64,000 bases of DNA from Desmodesmus armatus (taxonomy: Eukaryota; Chlorophyta; Chlorophyceae; Sphaeropleales; Scenedesmaceae): contig VIIQ02000662.1 in the NCBI GenBank assembly GCA_007449985.2, positions 248,001 to 312,000 on the forward strand, written 5' to 3'. The position numbers and the translations under genes were made by a program. Under the pieces are notes generated by a model, which saw only the letters and a list, made by a program, of their open reading frames with translations, was not told where the DNA came from and did not search any database. Shown here piece after piece: positions 43,129 through 55,574 of this stretch. Position 1 is the first letter of the stretch. Each line of letters starts with the position of its first letter.

Positions 43129-46100
43129 ATGGGTGTTGGGGCAGTGTCGGACTCCTCACTGCTGCAGTCCAGCAAGACTACACAGGATGAACAGGTGATC
43201 TCAGCAACCTTGCTGATCATCAAACCAGTACTTGAAAACCAGTACTTGGATCTAAGCTTGGTTGTTCAGCTGGTGCCCTCTTGCTAGTGCCTGCAGTGGA
43301 GCAGCGCACCTGCTGTGCACGCCCATTGTGTGCACACTCAGCACACAGTACGCTGTCAACGCTTGCAGGTACAAGTTGTGAAGCAGCTGGGCGATGGAAC
43401 ATATGGAAACGTATGGAAAGCTATCAACAGGCAAACGAACGAGGTGGTGAGTTGTACAGCTGCTGATTGCAGATGCAGGCAGCACAGTAGGAGAGCACAG
43501 TGGGAACGGCAGGTCATTGTGTGCAGCTGCACTGCCATGTGGAATCTGCAACTCCAGTCAGCTCATACAGGGTTGGGGATTGCACATCTGCCTTGAAACG
43601 CTGATGATGACATGCGGTCCAATGTTGAGATGCCATCAGCAAGCAGGGCAACAGCAGCAAGGGGAAATGCATCTGCGCTGCATGCCATCCTGTCATGTCA
43701 TATATTGTGCAAACCACTCTGCTTTTAGAGCAGCTGCATGTAAGGGTGGGCAGGGTGCATGTAGCCCTCCGGGACGTGGCAGCAGCAGCTCTGCTCTCTG
43801 CATCATTCGCATTGGCCCCTTCGCACAGTGTGCTGTGTGCAGTTGAGACCTCTGTGTGAAACGTATGTTTGCATTATATATGTTGCTAGTTCAACGTGGC
43901 ATACTGGTGTCCATGCATTTGGCAGGGGCAGGGCTTGGGCTGGTGAATTGCATTGTTGTGTTGCAGCTTGAGCCCAGTATCAGCATCAGCATCTCTGCGC
44001 GCAGTGCCAGGGACTGGTGCGGTTGTCTGTATGGGTTGCTACCTCCAAGCAGGTTGTTGGTCTGCTGCATTTGAACAGGTGGCCATGCTTTGTTGTCCAT
44101 GGCGTGTGCTTGGTGCTGCTGTATTACATCCATCAGGATGTGCTCGTGTCATGGTGCATGCGCATTGGTGGGCTGCTGTGACTGGCGTGCCCGGGGTGCC
44201 CTGCTGTGAATTGCTGCCATGTGCTATGTCGTGCTGTGTCGTGGCTGTGCTCCAGGTGGCCATCAAGAAGATGAAGCGGAAGTTCTTCAGCTGGGAGGAG
44301 TGCATGGCACTCAGGGAGGTCAGTATCAGCAGTATTAGCAGCATGGGGGCTCAACAGGCGCGGCAGCGCAGTGGAGATTACGTCAGCCAATCAGCAACAC
44401 CAGCAGCAGTGACGGCGCAGCAGCAGTGCCGGCGCAGTTGGCAAGCGCCGTCTGCTGCGGGCGCGGTCCGATCTGCAGCTGTGATTCGCCGGCTGTGACT
44501 AGCAGCGGGCGGGGCGCAGCAGTTGCCACAGTTGCGGCCTACAGGTTCCTGTGCTGCCCATACGGATGGGCCGCTCATTCACAGCGCACTGGGACAGTTG
44601 CAGCAGCTGTCTGCCATGCCCGATGCTGGGAAGTGTGCAGCTGGAGCGGATAATGTGACCTCATCGCATGTCTGTGCTGTCCTGCTGCCCTGCTGCTGCT
44701 GCTGCTGCTGCCTGGCGATGCTTGTGCCTGTTCAGGTGAAGAGTCTGCGCAAGCTGAGCCACCCGTCTGTAGTAAAGCTCAAGGAGGTCATCCGTGAGAA
44801 CGACGAGCTGTTTTTCGTTTTTGAATACCTGGTGAGGAGCTGTACTACAGTGCTAAATAGGGTTTCTGGCACACATCACCCGGGGGGTGGGTGAGCTGCT
44901 GGCAGCAACAGCGCTGGGGGGTGCAGCGGTCTGGGCACCCCCCAGCTGGTAACGGCATGTGGCAGCCGTGCAGGGGCAGGACGCGCAGTGCAGTGTGTCT
45001 TGCTCCATGCCTTGTGAAATGGCCGACGACGCCAACTGCGCGTGTGGAGCTCACTAATACTGCCTATCTAGTAGGCAAGCAACAGTGGCGTAATCCCTCA
45101 GTGTGTATGTGCCCTGTGTGTCCGCGCCCCTGCAGGACTGCAACCTTTACCAGCTGATGAAGGACCGTGACAGGCTGTTCCCCGAGGAGCGCATCCGTGC
45201 CTGGATGTGGGCGGTGCTGCAGGGCCTCGCATACATCCACAGGCACGGCTACTTCCACAGAGACATGAAGCCAGGTACGGGGCAGTGAGCAGCCCAATCC
45301 GGGGGTGGAGTGGGGAGTAGAGGCGCTTTTGGCAGCCGCAGTGGCGGCCGTGCTTGGCTGGTGCGCAACCTGAGATGAGGTATTGCATAGTGCGCCAGCA
45401 GCGGCACATGTAACAGACTGCAGGAACAATGTGCGCCAGCTGGTGCTGGGTGGTATTGGTGGGGTCTGGAGCTGCAGGACATCAATGCGTTCGTCTGCCC
45501 TGACGCGTTTGCTTGCGTTCAGCCCTTGCTGTTCTGCTGTCCTGCAGAGAACCTGCTGGTCAGCAAGGATGCAATCAAGATTGCTGACTTTGGCCTGGCG
45601 CGCGAGATCCGCTCACGGCCTCCCTACACAGACTACGTGTCCACGCGCTGGTGGGTGGGGGGTCGCAGGGCATGTGGCGTGGTGTGATGTGGTGGGGCGG
45701 GGTGGCTGGCAGGATGGACTGGCTGCTAGCTTGGCGCTGAGCAAGCATGGATGGTGGGGTATTTGCCAGATGGTGACATGGAAGCAGCTTTCTGTGGGTT
45801 TATATGGGGCGCATGTGCTGTTGCGCACGGTGGTGAGGTGCGCCTCACTCGTCAGTTGCTGACGTGCTGTGCTGTGATGCGTGTGATATACTGGTTGCCC
45901 TTGCTTTGCTTTGTTGGCAACTGTGTCGCAGGTATCGTGCGCCTGAGGTTCTGCTGCGCGCATCGCACTACTCTGCGCCCATCGACCTGTTTGCTCTGGG
46001 CGCGATCATGGGGAGCTGTACAACCTGCGGCCGCTGTTTCCTGGTGGGTGCGCTGGCTCAGGCTTTGCTGTCACGGCATTCAGTGGCGCGGTGGTTGAGG

Positions 46101-49100
46101 CTTGCCTGGCCAGTGGCTTGCGGCTGTTGTTGCGTGATGGCTTGTGCGCCAGAGCAGCTTGTAGTTGCTGCGCATTGAGCCCACTGTATTGTGCGCTGTC
46201 CAAAGGGTGCAGCCACCACATACGGCTGGTGCTGTTGCTGGGGTCTGCTGTTTGAAAACCTGCGTCCAAGGTGCTGGCTGTCGTGCTGTGCTGTGCTGTG
46301 CTGTGCTGCAGGCAGCAGTGAGGCAGACGAGCTGGTGAAGATTGCTGCTGTGCTGGGCACACCTACACAGGACTCGTGGCCAGAAGGCCTCAGGCTGGCA
46401 GCAGCAATGGACTTCAGGTGAGCCGTTCTGCTGCCGCTGCCGCTGCTGCAGTTGGTAGTTGCTGTGCGGGCGCGCGCAGCGCCCCGCTCTGCTTGATCGC
46501 GCAGGTGCCTTGACCGCACGCTTCCATCGCAGTGAGGTGTCTTGCCTGGTATTGTGTTTCTCCTCTCCACGTGAACCGTACGCTACGTGGTGTTGAGGCT
46601 TTCCCGCATTTGGTTCTGCTCTGCCGCAGGTTCCCCCAGTTCACGCCCGCCAGCTGGGTCAAGGTCATACCCTCAGCCTCCCCTGAGGCCATAGACCTCA
46701 TAGCAAAGCTGACGTCATGGGACCCGGCCAAGCGGCTCAGCAGCGACCAGGCGCTGCGGCACCCCTACTTTGCGGTGAGCTGGGGGGAGGGGGGGCATGC
46801 ACAGCATGCTAAGTTTGATTTGAAATGGTGTTACGCTTCGCACTGCTGCGCAAGACACACAGCGTGCCAGGGGTGTGTCTGTGTGCGTCCTGTGCTGCAC
46901 AAACAGCATCCCGCTCAGCGTGGTCTTCCTGTGACGAACATGTGGCCCAACATGTATCACGTTGTGTCTGGCTGAGTGTGGTCTGCTGTGCTGCACTGTC
47001 TGTTTTGCCGCAGCCCCTTATGGCAGCCAGGCCGCAGGCAGGCCTCACAGCCCCACCACCCCTCATGGAGAGGAACAGCAGCATCAACTCCAAGGTAGCA
47101 GTGGCAGCAGCAGCGGCAGCAGTGGCGGCTGCAGGCGGCAGCAGCGGCGGCGGGGGCGGTAGCTTCAACAATGCTGTGGGTGTGGCGGTCGCGGGTGCGG
47201 CGGCCGCTGCAGCAAGCGGTGGTGGCAGCATCGGGTTGAGCGCGCTGCAGCAGCAGCAACAGCAGCAGTCGATGCAGCGCAAGGTGGCGGCGCTCCAGCA
47301 GCAAGGCGGGTACGGCAGCAGCGGCAACTCGCCTTCCCGACAGCAGCAGCAGCAGGACGTGGCTATGGCGGCTGACAGCAGAAGGGCGTCAGGTGCGCGA
47401 TCCTCTTTCAAGAGCCGTTGGGTGCATTTCACAATCACAGACTCCCTTGAGCTAGCGCCATGCGTGTGTCCACAATGACATTGTCAATATCAAAGTATCA
47501 GCTGTGAAGCTGGTGTGCCTTGACAGGTCAGTCACTGCATGACAATGCAGGGTTGGTGATGCTGTTACTGTGATAAGTGATTACATGCGACAGCAAGCCC
47601 TTTCTCAGGCCGGTGCCGCAGCAAGCAAACTGCGCAAAACTCACACCAAGCTCATTCATGACTGTCATCCTGCTGGTGTCTTGCTGCGCTTGCTGCAGGC
47701 CCGTCCAAGTTCCGTTACGGTCCCCCCTCACCCACAGCAGCGGCCGGCAACGGCACTGGCAACGGCACCGGCAGCAACCTGCAGGCCCAGCTCAGGGGCC
47801 TGCCACAGGGCCTGTGGGGCAACAGCAGCATGCAGGGCATGCAGGGAGCCAGTGCAGCCGCAGCAGCAGCGGCGGCGGCTGCGCCTGTGGGTGGTGTCGG
47901 CGGGGGAGGTCTCTCAAACGGGCTGCAGGGTGGCCATGCCCCTCTGGGTGGTTCTGCTGGGCGGAGTTTGGCAGCAGCAGCTGAGGCCGGCGGCTACGGC
48001 AGCAATGGCGGCAGCTATGGCAGCGGTGGCGGCGGCAGCAGCATGAACAGCAGCAGTGCAGCGGCAGCACGGCTGCTGGCGGCAGGGGCTGCTGGGGGTG
48101 GTGTGGGCACTCAGGGGTGGGGCCTGCAGGGCAGCAGCAGCAGCCAGGTAACTCAGCAGCAGCAGCACTCACTACTGCAGCAGCAGCAGCAGCAGCAGCG
48201 GCAACCGCAACAGCTTGGGCGCCAGCAGCAGCAGGGTGTTGGCACCCCTACTGGTTTTGGGGGGGGTGCTGTTGGCCAGCAGGGGCTGGGCGGGGCTCAG
48301 AAGCTGCAGCGGGGGTTGGGAGGTCTGGGCAGTGCGGTTGGGGGTGGCAGCGGCAAGCTTGGCGCAGCAGCTGCGGCAGCAGGTGTTGGTGGTGCTGCTG
48401 GTGGCGGTGGTGGGGGCTACCAGCCAAGCTTTATGCTGGCAGGGTCCAACGCCCTAGGGAGGGCCAGCGACCCAGCAAGCATGCAGTACAAGCAGCAGCA
48501 GCAGCTGGGGCTGCAGCATCAAGGGCGGCTGGCGTCACTGCAAGCCCCACCTGCAGCAGCAGCAGCAGGCGGCATCTCCCCTCGGCGAATGAGCCAGCAG
48601 CAGCAGCAGCAGCAGTACCAACAGCAGGTACTGCCGCCGGGTGTCACCAGCCTCCACGCACCACATGCTTCGGTTCTTGGGGGAGCCGGGGGCTACAGGG
48701 TGGGGAACCTGGGGGTAGGTGCTCCCAATGCAGCAAGCAGCAACGTCGGCGGCAATGCCGGCAGCGCTGGGGTCACCAGCAGCAGCAGCAGGGCCGGCTA
48801 CGGCATGCCGAACAACAGCAGCGGCAACAGCAACAGCAGCAGCTTCACAGGACTGCAGAAGCACCCTAGTGGCGGCTACGGCAGCGCCGCAGGGCCTCCG
48901 TCTGCGGAGGGGTCGGGGCTGCTGCGGCAGTTTGGAGGGTGGGGCGCACATGCTGCTGCCGGGGCAGCAGCAGGAGCAGCGGGAGGCACTTCCTCGGGTG
49001 CTGGCACCTTTGGGCTTACTGCTGGTGCTGGAGGAGTGAGGTGAGCAGGGTGTTGCTGGGAGGGTGTGATGGAGGGTGTGATGGAGGTGTGTGTAAGACA

Positions 49101-49452
49101 CAAAGCTTGATGTCAGTCAATACCATGGGTGATGTGCAGACAGAGAACGTGTGTGCACCCGTAAAACAGCCAGTGGAAAGTGGAAGTTAAAGTACTGACG
49201 CTGTGTTGAAAGCTGCAGCCGCGCACCTGGGCCGCATGTGGGGTGTGAACATACTGAGGGGTGCATGGGTGTCGTCAGCTCCGTCAGAATAGAAGCAGAG
49301 GAAAGAACCTTGCATCATCGCTGGCACCGACGCCGTGTGTGTGCTGTGCTGTGCTGTGCTGTGCTGCAGGCGTGCTGCTGCGGACGGCCCTGGCCTTCTC
49401 CCAGGGCTCCAACAGCGGCAGCAGCAGCTGGCAGCTAACGCGGGCAACAGCT

Positions 49453-49486
<34 letters not shown>

Positions 49487-49544
49487 TGCTGCGCCAGGGG
49501 GCTTGTGCATGATGCCGAAGCTGATGTCCTACACGCGCAGATAG
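43129..49544 (+). CDS. MAK/ICK/LF4-type protein kinase with long Gln/Gly-rich tail; one-base frame break
   Basis: A CMGC kinase of the RCK group; in Chlamydomonas the relative LF4 shortens cilia. Exons: 43129-43194 (tentative start), 43369-43446, 44256-44318, 44736-44831, 45136-45274, 45548-45650, 45932-46043, 46312-46417, 46630-46774, 47014-47392, 47699-49040 and 49370-49544. Kinase motifs in order: glycine loop [16 protein letters not shown] lysine VAIKKMKR, catalytic HRDMKPEN, magnesium loop IADFGLARE, activation-loop TDY ([16 protein letters not shown]) and WDPAKRL. TDY is the MAK/ICK dual-phosphorylation signature. The C-terminal 600 or so residues are Gly, Ala, Ser and Gln runs, ending LMSYTRR. 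Exon 7 is one base short for the expected [18 protein letters not shown]: at 46008-46013 ATGGGG is found where one more base is needed. As written, the frame stops in exon 8. All other junctions agree, so a sequencing error or recent mutation is likely. Confidence 0.85.
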
Positions 49545-49694
49545 CTGGGTAGATATAGAGGTAGTCCCAACAGATAAGACAGGATCAGGATCCTGAGCAG
49601 TATGGCCGCCCTTCTTGCGCTGCACACTCCACTGGGTGTGACAGGAGCTAGAGCTTCTTGAAGGGGCGTTGCGCACCTTGCTAACACGTGGTGC

Positions 49695-49699
49695 TGTAA
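49695..49699 (+). promoter_or_regulatory. Probable poly(A) signal TGTAA for the kinase gene
   Basis: TGTAA 151 bases after the kinase stop codon. Motif and position only. Confidence 0.45.
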
Positions 49700-50487
49700 G
49701 CTTTGCAGTCTTTGCAGCACCAGGGGTGAAGGCACCTGGGCGCTGCATGCTCTGCTGGGTGTGGCATCAGCCTTGTGCACCCACTTGGTTGGCACCACCA
49801 GGGGAGGATCACCCGCCCCCTGGGCCCTGTACCTGCTGTACCTGCGGCTGCTGCCGTTGGAGCGGTGGGTGTTGCTGCTGCTGCTGCTGAGGATGCTGCT
49901 GCAGCAGTGCCTGTGTCTTGTTGCGCCCAGGGGCGAGGGGCCTTAGCCGCCAGCATTGAAGAGCTGCAGAGCCTGCCTGCCGTGGCATTTGCTCTCATTG
50001 CCCCTCCCTGGAAAGATGCAGGGGTGCTTGCTGCTGCTGCTGCTGCTGCGGCTAGTTGGTGCATGTGGGCTGTGCATAGCTGCAGCATTGTGTTGGGGAA
50101 CAGCAACAGCTTTCCCCACCCACCTCTGTTTTCCACAGTGTGGCGGGTCATGTGTGGGCCGCGCAGGGCTGCGGTATGGTGTGGTGCTGACTTGGCTGGG
50201 CCGACGCTCAATTCAAACTCTGCAAACACCTCTCTGAACCCTGGCGAGCTGGAGATGGCGGGGTTTGGTGGGGCTTGTGGGTCATTGGTGCAAAGAGATC
50301 CGCAGGATTTGGTTTGGTCGTGCAAAGATTTTTAGAGGCTGCCAGCTGCAGCCACAACCTGGCGGGAATGTGTGTGGTGTGTTGCGGCGAAGTTTTGACC
50401 GTGAGGGATTGGGGGTGTTACGGCGGTGTTGGACGATTGACGGGATGCTGCCTAGGACTGAAGCATTGTGTGGTTGTACTGCTGACT

Positions 50488-50521
50488 GTGTGCACTGCTG
50501 ACCGCAATCAGCAGTATACAC
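50488..50521. other. Short imperfect hairpin
   Basis: Arms 50488-50501 and 50508-50521 pair at 12 of 14 positions around a six-base loop, and related TGTACTGCTGA blocks recur to 50553. It could form a stem-loop in a transcript. No gene context is known. Confidence 0.5.
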
Positions 50522-52284
50522 ACAGCTGTGTGTACTGCTGACGGTGTACTGCTGAATGTGCAGCCATGTGGCTGCTGCTTTGCCTTCTCCTCTACGGCTT
50601 GGTGGATACTATCTGATATCTCCGATGGTATCTACCACCGATGCGCCGCACAGCACAGCACATCATGCCACAGCGTGTGTGGTGAGGGCAAGCTATGGTG
50701 CATGGGTGTTTGGAGCTTTTCAGGCTTTGCTTTTTGGCGCATTTGAATTGTTCTTTACCTGCATGATGCATGGGCGCGGTAATGAAGGCGGGATCAACAG
50801 TGCGTGGGGCGTCAGCACTTGCGTCAGGTGCAAGCTTGCTGCGCCAAGGTCAGCATTTTGGCAGCCATGAGCTGCGGCAGCACCGCTGCCCTGTTTTTGG
50901 CCAACGCGGCAGACGCTGCCTTATCATACGTGGTCGGCGCATGCGGCTCTGTGGGCGTTTGGAGCGGCAACAGCCTTCTGCTGTTGACGATTGCATGCAT
51001 GCATGCGCCCGGTGCTGTCCCTTTGGCCCAGGCTCTATGCGCTGTACCCTGCTGTGTGCTTTACTATCTGTTGTATGGTATGTGCGTCTGTACCTTGAGG
51101 TAGAAGGTTGAATCAGTCCTGCTACTCGTGTGTGCTTTGTTTTTCTTTCAATAGGGTGGGAGCACGTGCTTGCTACACAATACAGCTTTGCTGAAGTCTG
51201 CTGGCTGTGTGGTGCAGTGTGCGTCTTCGGGGTCAGACTCCGTGCGCCTACTTGTATGTTGAGTTCAAGGAGACTTCTGGCAATTGTTGTACACAAGCAG
51301 GACAGCAGACCCCCTCCTGTGGTGTCCTCGATGCATAAGCCGCCTGTACGTGCATGGCAGCCCCCTGGCGACGACAACGCACCGGTTGAACCGTGCGACG
51401 GTCGCACCGTCAGCTTGTTGTGCCTGTAGCGCTGTTGCAAACTGCTGCCTCCTGGTGCTCTGCAAGGCAGTGCCCTTCCATGCAGCCCCTGGGCCACCCT
51501 CTGTGCACGAGCGTGTGACGAAGCCTTTCACCGTGTCTTGTCCAGTTGTGACAAGCACTGTGCTTACACTATGTGACTGCCTGTTCCAAGTTCACACACT
51601 AGCCTAGTGTGTCCACTGAGTGGATGAAGGCTCAGCAAGCAGCCCCCTGTATGGTGCTGCCATCCTGCATGCTAGGCATGCAGTGGGCAGGGGGTTGTAC
51701 ACAGCGTGATGTTGCCCATGAGTGTGCGATATAATGACCTGGGAGTGGTAGGACCAGCACTGCCTAGACTGCTGAGACAACTCCATCACCTGGCCGGAAG
51801 ACTTGTGGTAAAAATATGGGACACAAGTCATGCCGCCATCAAAACTGCACAAACATACGTCAGACCACCATGAGTAAATGGAAAATGAGGTGCGAAATGA
51901 AACCCAACACAGGAAGAAGAGAGCTAAAGCAAATTCCTTGACCCCTAGGGTGTCTTATGCACAGCGGGCGCACAGTGAGGACGTGGCAACTGCGGCGCAG
52001 TCATACGCACTCCCCCTAAACCAACGCGTTGTGCGTGGCACTCCGCGCCACCCCTCCTCTTCTCCCTTTATGTGTGCGCTGCTTCCATGCCCACCACAGC
52101 AGTATTAGGTGGTCTGTGTTGACACCTGCAGAGCTCATGATCACATGCACATGCGCCATACCACGGCTCATGCGCACGGTTCACATGTTCTACTCACATG
52201 TATGCGTCACATGTTCTACTCACATGTGCAGCCACCTGACTCAGTCAGCCAGCACAGAACCACGACAGGCATGACACAGACAAG

Positions 52285-52790
52285 TATACATAGTGCAACC
52301 AGGTGCCCCACTAGTCAGCGATGCCGCTCCACGGTGGCCAAACGGCATCCTCTGGACCCTTCATCAAGATGTGGGAGGCAGCTCCAGGGGTGGTGCTATG
52401 ACACTAGACAGCTAGCGCTCAGCTGCACATGCATATGCATTACTAAATACTTGTTTTCGTTGACAGACACGGCAGCTTCAGCCTCTGCGATCTGACTACC
52501 AATACCTTACTACAACAGCCCTACAGCTAGCGCTTCGCCATTGACTCGCTTGAATCGTACCTGTGTGCGCTCCACCTGGGGTGTGGGCTCAGCACAACCA
52601 GGTGCCTCACCACTGTTCAGCAGTGCCGCTCCATGGTGGCCAATTGGCCTCCCTCCAACCCCTTCAACATGTGGAACAGGTGGGAGGCAGCTACAGCTGG
52701 GGTGGTGGCACCCACGACTCGATTGAACTGTACATGTGTGCGCTCCACCTGGGCTGTGGGCTCAGCACAAACAGTGGTGCACTGATCATG
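52285..52790. repeat. Degenerate tandem repeats
   Basis: A block with CAACCAGGTGCC, GCCGCTCCA, GGTGGCCAA and GTGGGAGGCAGCT occurs at about 52287-52385 and again at 52597-52700. A second block (GTGTGCGCTCCACCTGGG, GGGCTCAGCACAA) occurs at about 52562-52600 and 52736-52775. The region looks like an eroded tandem array. No coding frame is consistent across copies. Confidence 0.75.
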
Positions 52791-55574
52791 GCTCATGGGC
52801 ACAACACAGCTAGCGCATCAACATAGCCAGCAGGGGCGGGCGCAGCCTGCAGGCTGGGGGTCGTGCAGTTGTGGGAACAGCAGCAATAAAACAGCTGCTG
52901 GTGTTTTTACCACTACTTCTACTGGACTGGGTCATGACCCTGATCAGGGCCGCACCTGACCGCCCTTTTTGGAGCCAAACCAGGCTTATAGGGTATTGAA
53001 CAGATGCTGCCAGGCAGGTCATCACTGCTAAGCAGAACCAGCCTGGCGAGACAAGCAGGGGCTGCCAAAGCACGTGGTGCTCTTGCGCAGACGACTTTCC
53101 AGGGTGGTCAGCCATTAGGCCAAGCCATTGCACTGTTGGTTGTGAAATGTGTGTGGTGCTGTGTGGCAGCCCAAGGCAACAGGCAGCATGATCGCAGGAC
53201 AAGTGCCGCCCCACGTAGGCGGTTGGGACCCAGTGCCAGTGCCCTCCTGTGGCACAGGCATGAGGGCCACTCAGTGACTGTCACACTGAGTATGGAGCAG
53301 CATCAGGCTCTGCTGCGCACAGCAGGCAGCTACAAGCAGTCATCACGTGGGCAGGCAGCACTGCATGGCATCTGTGGGTGATGGCAGTCTGTGTTGTTGC
53401 TGTGTCTCATGCAGGGTGTACAACGCTGGTGGTGTCACAGCACGTTTCCAAATGTCAGCTCAGCTGGCTGACATTCCTTCCCGCAGGGAGACCGTGTCAG
53501 GGCGTGGTTGATGTTACTTAGAACATATTGAGATGCAATTTCGTCTCCTGCGATGGCTCCGTGCGACGTAGATCGATGGCCGGTCATGGCCGGTGTTCAC
53601 AGTGTGCACGGTTGACCGGCCTGTCTTTGCATGCTGGCAGTGTTGACAGTACCTCTTGTTGATTACACACAGTGTTCAACCTTTCATCCATTTCAGCGGG
53701 CTTGCTGGGCTCTGTGACGGACCAAGGCAAAAACTGCAGACGTTCGTTGTGAAGATGACATCGAATCATGATGCCTGCTGTCAACAATCGCTGTGATCGT
53801 GCATCCAAAAAACCAAAGGGAGTGTTTCGTTTCGAACAACCGCACGTCAGTGAGTCTTCTGTTCAGGGGCAGTAGCTTTCAGTGAGTGAGCGAATCCAAC
53901 CTTGCTTACTCCCGCTTGAAGAAATGACGACTAAAATTTTCAATTTTACAAACAAAAACTGCCTTGAGAAACACTTGCTGGGCACCTCCAGGAACTCACT
54001 GCGAAGTTGGGGTGGAAGATTGGTTTGAGTTGCTAATAATGTCAAGCAGTGCGCCAGGAATAGAGCTGGGAGCTTGCAAACACCAAATCAAACTCAGTGC
54101 ACCTTACCTCCCGCCTGAGCTGTATTGCTGCTGGACAGCCTGTACTGCAAGTCACTTGAAGTGTGGCCAGACTTCATCGATCGGGCTGTACTTATCTCGC
54201 AAGTATAACAAGTTCTTTACTGATTGTAACCGCGCTCTTCCCCAATCAGTGGGCGCCTGCCTCCTCCATCCCCCTCCCCCTCCCCCACCAGGCCAAGCCA
54301 GTTCATCACAAGCTTACGGAGGGGGTGGGGCACCCTGCCTTCTGGCCACGTGCAAACGCATTTAAAAAGTAACCTGATGTCTGGGCCGTCTGAGCCTATA
54401 GTATGAGCCCATTAGCCTCAACGCAGCCCAGCATGCACCCCCCTCCACGAAGGCAACTTCCATGGTCCCTTCCTGACGCATCGGTCTATTGCATGCCATT
54501 CATGGCATGCAAGAGAATGTGTCCTCTTGGCTATGTTTCAGCTGGCATGAAATGCTTGCATGGTTCTGGCAGCTGCCAGCGCCATACTGAGGGCGGTCCA
54601 GAAGGCTTCCCACTTCTCCTCACTTACAAGACACCCTACTGTCATGCGTGGGCCGTGGTGTGGGTCCCGCTGACCATCAAAGGCTTGAGGCTGGTGTGTG
54701 ACATTGGGTGTGGCCCCCCTGCTGTCATGTCAAGAAGAGGCCAGCCTGAGGCTGCCCAGCAGCAGCCTTTGTGCTTTACTGGTGCAGCCCCCCCCCCCTC
54801 CCCGAGGAGTAAGATAGGGTCGTCCAGGGGACTGTAGTCCAGACGTGCGTGCATGGTCAACCTGTGGTTGTTGTTTTTTTGCCCATTGGGATGCTTCTGA
54901 GTCCATGTTGGAAGCTGGTTGGTAGGCGCTACCAGCTGTGGCACAGGTCAACTGCTGGGCTGACAAGCAATCAACTGCCAGATAGCAAATGCTGCCCGAT
55001 GTCAAGGGATGTGTGTGACATAATTTGTGCTTAGTAACCAAACATCACATCAGCAATTCCCTCTCCCTGCCATCGCATGGCATGATGGGGGCAGGTGTGC
55101 ACATGTGTACATCGGGGGTTGGGGGGACACACCAACGGGATTCGCACCTACAGGCGACCGTACTGGTCAAGCACCAATCCATTTGGTACTAGTACTCGTT
55201 TTGGTTGTCGGCGCATACTGCAACCCACGTTTGTGAGATGTGTACTGCCCATTATCAACCCCCTGTGCTGGAGCTCCCAGCCCTGATTGCGATTTGCTTC
55301 AATTCACCGCAAGATTTAAATAGTTATGATCAAACACTTCGATCGATGAATGAGCCCTCCATCCTTCAAAACTGTGAAAAATGGGGTGAAAACTGAGGTG
55401 AATACTGAGTGCCCTGGTGTATCTAAGAGGGGCGCGCCGCAGAGGTCAGTAAGCATTCGATCCGCATCACAGACACAAAGAGACCAACTTCGAACAGCTT
55501 AAGCGTCAGTCTGACTTCACAAGCCCGACGACCACACAACACCCAATAGAGAGCATCAAGCAAGTCGTCGACAC

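Larger units (their letters stand above)
49545..55574. other. Six-kilobase stretch without a recognisable gene
   Basis: It holds the kinase 3' flank (TGTAA at 49695-49699), CTG-rich sequence to about 50100, a hairpin near 50488-50521, and degenerate tandem repeats at 52180-52230 and 52285-52790. From about 53500 on the sequence is less GC-rich. The longest open frames (125-186 codons) have no domain and compositions typical of chance frames. Transposon remnants or a non-coding RNA gene cannot be excluded. Confidence 0.5.

Noticed and set aside
49775..50335. A 186-codon plus-strand frame after the kinase
   Set aside because: Ala/Val-rich translation of CTG-rich 3' flank; no domain, no splice context.
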